Shown: in pieces, positions 1 to 4,726 of the stretch
Layout: every line of letters begins with the position of its first letter
Numbering within the stretch: position 1 is the first letter of the stretch
DNA from: Planktotalea sp.
Lineage (GTDB): Bacteria; Pseudomonadota; Alphaproteobacteria; Rhodobacterales; Rhodobacteraceae
Direction of reading: 5' to 3'
Length of the DNA stretch: 6,144 nucleotides
Assembly (NCBI GenBank): GCA_024645145.1
Contig: JAHEGL010000220.1
Span: forward strand, 1-6,144
Position numbers and translations under genes: made by a program
The notes under the pieces: model-generated
Database searches by the model: none
The model's input: only the letters and a program-made list of their open reading frames with translations
What the model was told of the DNA's origin: nothing

Positions 1-651
1 CGAGCGAAAGACCCCAACATTCGTGCGGTGATTTTTGCATCCGAAGGGGGGTTCTTTTGCTCTGGCGGCGATCTGAATGCGCTTCAATCGCGCTCTGGGT
101 CCACGCTTGAGGAACGCCGCGAAAAGATTCAAGACTTGCATGACATTACTGCGGGCATTCGCGCATGTCCTGTCCCCGTGATTGCCGCTGTAGAAGGTGG
201 CGCTGCAGGTGCGGGTCTGTCGCTGGCGCTGGCGTGCGATATGATCGTGGCGAGCGCTGGTGCGAAGTTCACCGCCTCCTATGTCAAAGCGGGTGTTGTG
301 CCAGATGGTGGTCTTACGTCGGCGCTGGCACGGATGATCCCGCGTCAGCTAGCCACTGAGATGTGCTTGCTCGCGCGTTCTGTCACGTCAGAGCGTTTGG
401 CCGATTTGGGTGTGATCAACATGATCAGCGATGATCCATTGGCTGAGGCCCATGCGCTGGCAGATGCGTTCGCCAAAGGTCCGCGAAAAGCGCAAGGCAT
501 CATCAAAGGGCTGGTTGGCCAAGCTTACGAGACAACTGAAACCGATCAGTTAGAAGCCGAACGCGAAGCAATGATCCGTGCTGTTGCAGACACGGAGGCC
601 AAGATCGGCATTGCGGCCTTCTTAGAGAAGAAAATACCTCAATATCCTTGA
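1..651 (+). CDS. Enoyl-CoA hydratase/isomerase (crotonase) family protein, 5' end cut by window
   Basis: A crotonase-fold enzyme acting on a CoA thioester in the cytoplasm. The frame is open from base 1 with no start in view, so the N-terminus (probably about 45-55 residues, judged from the usual family length near 260) lies upstream. Visible hallmarks are the first oxyanion-hole segment CSGGDL (nt 58-75), the second, GGAAGAGLS (nt 196-222), followed by LALACD, and the PDGG turn (nt 301-312). Lined up by eye with rat mitochondrial enoyl-CoA hydratase, the two catalytic glutamates are replaced by Ser (nt 220-222) and Tyr (nt 280-282). The Asp of PDGG (nt 304-306) matches the acid used by PaaG-type isomerases. 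Overall the sequence resembles proteins named 'oxepin-CoA hydrolase, alternative type', so isomerase or ring-hydrolase chemistry is more likely than plain hydration; this is inference. It ends in TGA 13 bases before the likely start of the synthetase gene, which implies one transcript. Family is sure, substrate unknown. Confidence 0.9.
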   Translation, partial: RAKDPNIRAVIFASEGGFFCSGGDLNALQSRSGSTLEERREKIQDLHDITAGIRACPVPVIAAVEGGAAGAGLSLALACDMIVASAGAKFTASYVKAGVVPDGGLTSALARMIPRQLATEMCLLARSVTSERLADLGVINMISDDPLAEAHALADAFAKGPRKAQGIIKGLVGQAYETTETDQLEAEREAMIRAVADTEAKIGIAAFLEKKIPQYP

Positions 652-653
652 TT

Positions 654-657
654 GGAG
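654..657 (+). promoter_or_regulatory. Shine-Dalgarno GGAG deciding the TTG start at 664
   Basis: GGAG lies six bases before TTG at 664. The other in-frame TTG, at 652, has only an A-rich stretch upstream and would place this GGAG inside its own coding sequence. The site therefore favours 664 as the start of the acyl-CoA synthetase. Confidence 0.6.
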
Positions 658-663
658 ATCCTC

Positions 664-2154
664 TTGCGCATTCATCAATTCCTAAGTGACCAAGCTGAGA
701 CTCGCCCAGACGCAATCGCTTTGATGGATTGGGATGGTGCGCCTTGGACATTCGCTCAGGAATGGGAGGCGGCGCAGGCAGGCGCTGATTTGCTCAAGCT
801 TGCTGGCGTCCAAAAAGGTGATCGCGTTTTGATGGTCGCTGAAAACTGCGCCACGCTTTGTGCTTTTATCTTTGCATGCTCTGTCATCGGCGCTTGGGCG
901 GTTCCCGTCAATGCGCGCCAGACCGAAGCGGAGTTAGAGCGCATCGTAACCCATGCCAACCCACGCGTCGCTTTGTTCATGTCCGGAGTATCCCCTGATG
1001 CGAAGGCACACGGTGCAATTTATGATGCGCATGAAGTAAAGGGCACGTGGGGCAGTCTTTTGATGGCAGAACTTGCCGCCAGTAATCCTGAAGCCGACAA
1101 AGATGTCGCTGTCATGCTCTACACGACTGGCACGACAGGGACACCAAAGGGCGTGATGCTCTCCCACTCTAATCTGGTGTTTGCAGGCAAGCTCTCCACA
1201 GATACGCGCGGCATGCGGTCGACCGATATAGTCTATGGCGCGCTGCCGATGAGCCATGTGTTTGGCCTCGCCTCCATGCTCATGGCCGCGACATTTATCG
1301 GGGCAACTGTGCGCATCGAAGCGCGTTTTAGCGCCGCAAAATTACATGCCGCTTTGAACGAGGGGGTCACGATCCTTCCCGCAGTTCCGCAGATGCATGC
1401 GCTTTTGATGCAATATACAGCAGATCAGGGCATAGACAGTATTGCAGGTGGGCCTTTGCGCTTTGTGTCCTCCGGCGCGGCCCCACTAGATCCTGTGTGG
1501 AAACGCAAGGCCGAAGCGTTTTACGGAATTGCTTTGCAAAATGGTTACGGCATGACCGAAACGAGCGCCGGCGTCACAACAACCAAAAGTGCGTTCGGCG
1601 ACCCTGACATTTCCGTAGGTCCTGCCCTTGCTGGGATCGCAATCGCGATTGATGAAAGCGCAGACGGGGGCGGTGACGGCGTTGGTGAAGTCCTGACGCG
1701 CGGGCCTCACATCATGCTAGGCTACTTTCGCAATGAAGAGGCGACAAAGGCTGTGCTCGACAAGGATGGCTGGATGCACACAGGCGATCTGGGGCGCATA
1801 GACAACAAGAACCTGCTGCACATTCTGGGGCGCTCAAAAGAGCTCATTATTCGCGGCGGCTTCAACGTTTATCCGCCAGAAGTGGAAGCGGCATTTAATG
1901 ATCATCCAGATGTGATCCAAACAGCTGTTATCGGCCGCTCGACTGACACTGGTGACGAAGAAGTGCTCGCTTTCGTGCAGCTTGCCAAATTGGGGTCACT
2001 TACATCTGACGATCTCCGCAGCTTTGTCGAGCCGCGGCTGTCGCCCTACAAGCGCCCGAGCCAAATTGTCCTCACCCTCAGTCTGCCCGCCGCACCTACC
2101 GGGAAACTCCTGAAACATAAACTTATTGAAACGTTCGCAGATCAGCTGACCTGA
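664..2154 (+). CDS. Class I adenylate-forming acyl-CoA synthetase/ligase
   Basis: A 496-residue cytoplasmic ligase that activates a carboxylic acid with ATP to an acyl-AMP and transfers it to CoA. All the core motifs of the ANL family are present in order: the P-loop YTTGTTGTPKG (about residues 153-163), NGYGMTETS (293-301), HTGDLG with its ribose-binding Asp (372-377), the hinge GRSKELIIRGGFNVYPPEVE (389-408) and the C-terminal PTGK with the adenylation lysine at about 481. Length is normal for fatty, aryl or malonyl-type CoA ligases, so it appears intact and active. The start is taken as TTG 664 because of its GGAG; TTG 652 would add four residues. It follows the crotonase gene by 12 bases, so the pair probably handles successive steps: activation of an acid, then rearrangement, hydration or ring opening of its CoA ester. 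The motifs do not define the acid (aromatic, medium-chain or other). It ends 39 bases from the convergent glycosylase gene. Confidence 0.93.
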   Translation: MRIHQFLSDQAETRPDAIALMDWDGAPWTFAQEWEAAQAGADLLKLAGVQKGDRVLMVAENCATLCAFIFACSVIGAWAVPVNARQTEAELERIVTHANPRVALFMSGVSPDAKAHGAIYDAHEVKGTWGSLLMAELAASNPEADKDVAVMLYTTGTTGTPKGVMLSHSNLVFAGKLSTDTRGMRSTDIVYGALPMSHVFGLASMLMAATFIGATVRIEARFSAAKLHAALNEGVTILPAVPQMHALLMQYTADQGIDSIAGGPLRFVSSGAAPLDPVWKRKAEAFYGIALQNGYGMTETSAGVTTTKSAFGDPDISVGPALAGIAIAIDESADGGGDGVGEVLTRGPHIMLGYFRNEEATKAVLDKDGWMHTGDLGRIDNKNLLHILGRSKELIIRGGFNVYPPEVEAAFNDHPDVIQTAVIGRSTDTGDEEVLAFVQLAKLGSLTSDDLRSFVEPRLSPYKRPSQIVLTLSLPAAPTGKLLKHKLIETFADQLT

Positions 2155-2193
2155 CCTTTGCTTCATTTTTCAAAATAAACTCAAAACCCGTAT

Positions 2194-3375
2194 TCACAAA
2201 TCAAGCTTTGGGTCGATCACGACAGTTGAAACACCCGCAAACCGTGCCATGCGATCCAGCTCCGCGCGTAGCTTATCAAGCCGTGCAGGTGTTGCGCGCA
2301 CTCCACGTTCCCACCAAAGCCCTGTCACATTCAAAATATCATTCGCACGCAAAGCCTTCATATCTATGCGCCCCACAAGCTTGTCTCCCTCCAGCATCGG
2401 GAAGACATAGTACCCATATTTGCGCTTTGCTTCGGGTACGAATATTTCAATGCGATAATGAAACCCGAACAAACGTTCTGCACGCTTGCGATCACGCAGG
2501 GCAGGATCAAAAGGGCTAAGAATGCGCAAACGCGAGGTAGGTTTTGGCGCTTGTTCTTCCAGTATCCCATCGCGCGCGAAGGCGCGTCGAAGAGTGCCGT
2601 CAACACCTTCTACATCAATCTCAATCAAACCAGCCTGTCCGCACCATTCTTTTGCTTCTGCTTTCGTGACAATACCCCAAAAATCCGCAATTTCAGTTGA
2701 GCTGGCAAAGCCGAGCCGATCTATTGCTGCATTGCACAGCCAATCGATGCTCTCTTGCTGCTCCGGTTCCGGCGAGATCAAAGATTCATCTAAGACCTTT
2801 TCGGTGACATCGTAAAACTTTTTAAATGACTCGCGCCGAGACACGGTTAGCTCACCCGTGCGCCACAAATATTCCAGCGCCGTCTTTGAAGGATGCCAGT
2901 CCCACCATCCGCCGGACCCGCGTTTTTCACCCTCGCCCACACAGGCAGATGATTTCGCACCTTCGCGGTCGATCCTCTCTAAAAGCTGATCAACCTTTTT
3001 TTCAAATCCTGCGCGCCGCCAACTGCGCCATTGCCGCCGCAAAGTCTCTGCATCACGACTGAAACGCAATTTCAAATACGGGAAAAACGCAGTTGGAATA
3101 ACGGAGGCGTCGTGAGTCCAATGCTCGAACAAAGAGTGCTCGTCTTCGAGCAAAGGGGCGAGATGTTTCGGTCTGTAAGACGCTTTGCGCGCCCGTAAAA
3201 TCATGTGATGAGCGCGCTCAACCGTGCTGATGCTGTCCACCTGTACAAAACCAAGTCGGGTGATCAGATCAAGCAGATCTTTACGCTTGCTCTTGCCATT
3301 TGGTGCGGCACTTAGAAGATAGCGATCGAGAAAAATCGCCCGCGCATGTCTATTTTTGAGGACTGGAAGCGCCAC
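2194..3375 (-). CDS. YcaQ/AlkZ-family winged-helix DNA glycosylase
   Basis: A 393-residue protein of the HTH_42 (AlkZ/AlkX) superfamily of DNA glycosylases that remove bulky alkylated bases and unhook interstrand crosslinks. Visible marks are the catalytic Q-x-D motif QVD (Gln45, Asp47) in LGFVQVDSIS, the conserved HWTHDAS (85-91), GGWWDWHPSKTALEYLW (155-171), LSPFDP (286-291), RLFGFHYRIE (301-310) and KRKYGYYVFP (317-326). Q-x-D rather than Q-x-Q points to the AlkX (E. coli YcaQ) branch, which is known for crosslink repair, rather than the Streptomyces azinomycin self-resistance AlkZ branch; that subfamily call is from memory of the family. Length is typical (about 400). The start is GTG 3373-3375, with no strong ribosome site, and lies three bases after the stop of the upstream regulator gene. 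Translation is therefore probably coupled and the two genes form an operon. The gene converges on the acyl-CoA synthetase gene with a 39-base gap. Confidence 0.9.
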   Translation of the reverse strand: MALPVLKNRHARAIFLDRYLLSAAPNGKSKRKDLLDLITRLGFVQVDSISTVERAHHMILRARKASYRPKHLAPLLEDEHSLFEHWTHDASVIPTAFFPYLKLRFSRDAETLRRQWRSWRRAGFEKKVDQLLERIDREGAKSSACVGEGEKRGSGGWWDWHPSKTALEYLWRTGELTVSRRESFKKFYDVTEKVLDESLISPEPEQQESIDWLCNAAIDRLGFASSTEIADFWGIVTKAEAKEWCGQAGLIEIDVEGVDGTLRRAFARDGILEEQAPKPTSRLRILSPFDPALRDRKRAERLFGFHYRIEIFVPEAKRKYGYYVFPMLEGDKLVGRIDMKALRANDILNVTGLWWERGVRATPARLDKLRAELDRMARFAGVSTVVIDPKLDL

Positions 3376-3378
3376 GCG

Positions 3379-4404
3379 TCAACGGCGCTTCAGGGTATCA
3401 CCAAAGCTGATCTTCGGCATAAGCTCCACGCGCTTGTCGAGCATGATGTCCGGCGTTTCTACGCGTTGCGCAATGATTTCTGCAGCTTTGCGCCCAATTT
3501 CTTGGCGACATGAATCCATCGTGGCGAGTTGACGTGGCAAGCCTTGAAGCAACTCGACGCCGTTAAATCCGGCAAGACCAATTTGTTCAGGAATATTGAA
3601 GCCGTTTTCCATCAGGTAAAGAAGACCACCAGCTCCGATCATGTCGTTGGAGTAGTACAGAAAATCCAGCTCTGGATCACGTTGCAACATTGCTTCCGTC
3701 ATTTCCCGTCCTTTCGCAAGAGCGGAGCCACCAGAATAAAATTCACGTTCGGAGATTTCTATACCAGCTTTGCCGAGTGCTTCTGTGAAGCCTTCAAAGC
3801 GTTTGCGCGCACGGTGATCAAGGGGCATTTTAGTGCCCATAAACCCGATCCGTTCATACCGTCCTTTAATAATCGCCTGCGCCATTTCGTGTCCTGCACG
3901 GCGATGTGAAATACCAACACAGGTATCAATTGGCGTACCGTCCACATCCATGATTTCTACAACAGGAATGCTAGACGCTTTTAGCATTGCACGCGAGGCA
4001 TCAGAGTGTTCAAGACCAGCGATAATGACACCGGATGGTCGCCAAGAAAGCATCTCAAACAACACCCGTTCTTCTTTTTCGGGCTGATAATCTGTGACCC
4101 CAACAACAGGTTGAAGTTCGGTATCTTCCAGGATTTGGCTGATGCCCGTCATAACTTCGGGAAACACCATGTTCGACAATGACGGAATAATCACTGCAAC
4201 AAGGTTTACGCGCTGAGAGGCAAGAGCCCCTGCGATCTTGTTGGGAACATAGCCAAGTTCTTTCGCGGCTTTGAGTACTTTTTCACGCGTCGTAGCAGAA
4301 ACATCGCCACGATTGCGAAGCACCCGCGAGACGGTCATTTCTGAAACACCAGACGCTTCAGAAACATCGCGAAGGGTCAGTGGGCGAGCATCAGTTCTGG
4401 ACAA
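3379..4404 (-). CDS. LacI-family transcriptional regulator, GntR-like
   Basis: A 341-residue DNA-binding regulator of the LacI/GalR family. The N-terminal helix-turn-helix starts at LTLRDVSEASGVS (about residues 9-21), with recognition helix SEMTVSRVLRN (21-31). The YVPNKIAGALASQ hinge (52-64) follows, then a periplasmic-binding-protein-like effector domain with IPSLSNMVFPEVMTGI (about 73-88), SGVIIAGLEH, IPVVEIMD and the ligand-pocket motif YSNDMIGAGG (about 251-260). Many of these blocks are shared with E. coli GntR, the gluconate repressor of this family, so a sugar-acid effector is a reasonable guess but is not shown by the sequence. The start is taken as TTG 4402-4404 because GGAG lies six bases upstream; GTG 4414-4416 (345 residues) is the alternative and has no ribosome site. 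No transporter or sugar-catabolic gene adjoins it. Its only partner is the glycosylase gene just downstream, and its target genes are not evident here. Confidence 0.92.
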   Translation of the reverse strand: MSRTDARPLTLRDVSEASGVSEMTVSRVLRNRGDVSATTREKVLKAAKELGYVPNKIAGALASQRVNLVAVIIPSLSNMVFPEVMTGISQILEDTELQPVVGVTDYQPEKEERVLFEMLSWRPSGVIIAGLEHSDASRAMLKASSIPVVEIMDVDGTPIDTCVGISHRRAGHEMAQAIIKGRYERIGFMGTKMPLDHRARKRFEGFTEALGKAGIEISEREFYSGGSALAKGREMTEAMLQRDPELDFLYYSNDMIGAGGLLYLMENGFNIPEQIGLAGFNGVELLQGLPRQLATMDSCRQEIGRKAAEIIAQRVETPDIMLDKRVELMPKISFGDTLKRR

Positions 4405-4410
4405 GTTAGG

Positions 4411-4414
4411 CTCC
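4411..4414 (-). promoter_or_regulatory. Shine-Dalgarno GGAG supporting the TTG start of the LacI-family gene
   Basis: Read on the minus strand, GGAG is followed by six bases and then TTG (4404-4402). The upstream GTG at 4416-4414 overlaps this GGAG and is itself preceded by AACACTTTT, which has no Shine-Dalgarno character. The site favours the shorter protein. Confidence 0.5.
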
Positions 4415-4492
4415 ACAAAAGTGTTGGGTTGTTTTTATCCTAGTTGGGAAACGAACGAAGCGCCATGGAAAGAATGCGTGGTGTTTTTCGCC

Positions 4493-4521
4493 CTGACATT
4501 TTAGTTTGTGCACGCTAAACC
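4493..4521 (+). promoter_or_regulatory. Candidate promoter of the tRNA-Arg gene
   Basis: CTGACA (4493-4498) matches the TTGACA -35 box at five of six positions. A 17-base spacer leads to TAAACC (4516-4521), a weak -10 box. Transcription would begin near 4528, just ahead of the tRNA 5' end at 4533. Position and spacing are good and the -10 is poor, so this is a tentative call. Confidence 0.35.
4500..4519. repeat. Imperfect 20-bp palindrome between LacI-family gene and tRNA (possible operator)
   Basis: TTTAG (4500-4504) and CTAAA (4515-4519) are perfect inverted arms. The centre adds a symmetric TG/CA pair, giving 7 of 10 matched positions. It sits about 95 bases upstream of the LacI-family start and overlaps the spacer and -10 of the candidate tRNA promoter. 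It could be an operator used for autoregulation, but no second copy supports that. Apart from this element and the tRNA promoter, I see nothing else firm in 4405-4532. Confidence 0.3.
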
Positions 4522-4532
4522 AGTGCGCGAGT

Positions 4533-4609
4533 GGCCCCGTGGCTCAACTGGATAGAGCAGCCCCCTCCTAAGGGGCAGGTTATTGGTTCGAATCCAATCG
4601 GGGTCACCA
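4533..4609 (+). tRNA. tRNA-Arg (anticodon CCU)
   Basis: A complete 77-base cloverleaf. The acceptor stem is GGCCCCG (4533-4539) with CGGGGTC (4599-4605), with one G-U pair. The D stem is GCTC/GAGC (4542-4545, 4555-4558). The anticodon stem is GCCCC/GGGGC (4560-4564, 4572-4576) around loop CTCCTAA, with anticodon CCT at 4567-4569. The T stem is ATTGG/CCAAT (4582-4586, 4594-4598) around TTCGAAT. The discriminator base is A4606 and CCA (4607-4609) is encoded. It reads the arginine codon AGG, which I did not find in the two plus-strand genes at the left of the window. The gene remains intact next to an integrase, as expected when an island inserts at a tRNA 3' end and rebuilds it. Confidence 0.97.
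4582..4609 (+). other. Putative island attachment site (attL) in the tRNA 3' end
   Basis: Integrases of this class usually recombine within the T-arm and acceptor end of a tRNA gene. Here the integrase frame begins about 120 bases downstream of the tRNA and points away from it, and composition changes at this boundary. The exact core cannot be fixed without the matching copy at the other island end, outside the window. Its presence is inferred from context only. Confidence 0.45.
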
Positions 4610-4668
4610 TTTATGCCCATTAAACAAAGGGTATAAGCGAAAACATCGCGTGTGGTGGCATCATAATC

Positions 4669-4701
4669 ACTACACAAATAATTTTAAAAGTACTACACAA
4701 A
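4669..4701 (+). repeat. Direct repeat ACTACACAAA x2, candidate arm-type integrase sites
   Basis: The 10-mer ACTACACAAA occurs at 4669-4678 and 4692-4701, start-to-start spacing 23 bases (about two helical turns). The flanks also agree (AATC or AAGT just before each copy). A degenerate inverted copy, CACCACAC on the minus strand, lies at 4650-4657. Short repeats of this size beside an integrase gene at an att site are typical of arm-type binding sites; the assignment here is inference. Confidence 0.45.
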
Positions 4702-4705
4702 GATT

Positions 4706-4719
4706 ATGTTACATAACAT
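4706..4719. repeat. Inverted repeat ATGTTA-CA-TAACAT
   Basis: Perfect six-base arms, ATGTTA (4706-4711) and TAACAT (4714-4719), are separated by CA. It begins on the only plausible ATG upstream of the integrase frame, so a protein bound here could block integrase expression. It resembles the E. coli GntR operator pattern as I recall it (ATGTTA-N4-TAACAT), but with a spacer two bases shorter. Confidence 0.4.
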
Positions 4720-4726
4720 TCCATAA

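Noticed and set aside
934..1257. Minus-strand 107-codon open frame inside the acyl-CoA synthetase gene
   Set aside because: It lies wholly inside a well-motifed gene on the other strand and shows no recognisable protein features; the same holds for the other frames at 503-751, 756-980 and 1486-1710.
2155..2193. Possible bidirectional terminator between the convergent synthetase and glycosylase genes
   Set aside because: I could not find a GC-rich inverted repeat with a T-run in these 39 bases; only an AT-rich stretch is present.
2208..3062. Several plus-strand frames (up to 109 codons) across the glycosylase gene
   Set aside because: They are antisense to a conserved protein and have low-complexity, basic translations without family features.
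3529..4504. Plus-strand frames of 77-126 codons and a minus-strand 62-codon frame over the LacI-family gene
   Set aside because: All overlap the regulator's coding sequence, which shows clear domains; no ribosome sites or known motifs support them.
4612..4635. Hairpin TATGCCC/GGGTATA after the tRNA as a terminator
   Set aside because: The stem is short with one G-U pair and a 10-base loop, and no T-tract follows; chance is a fair explanation.
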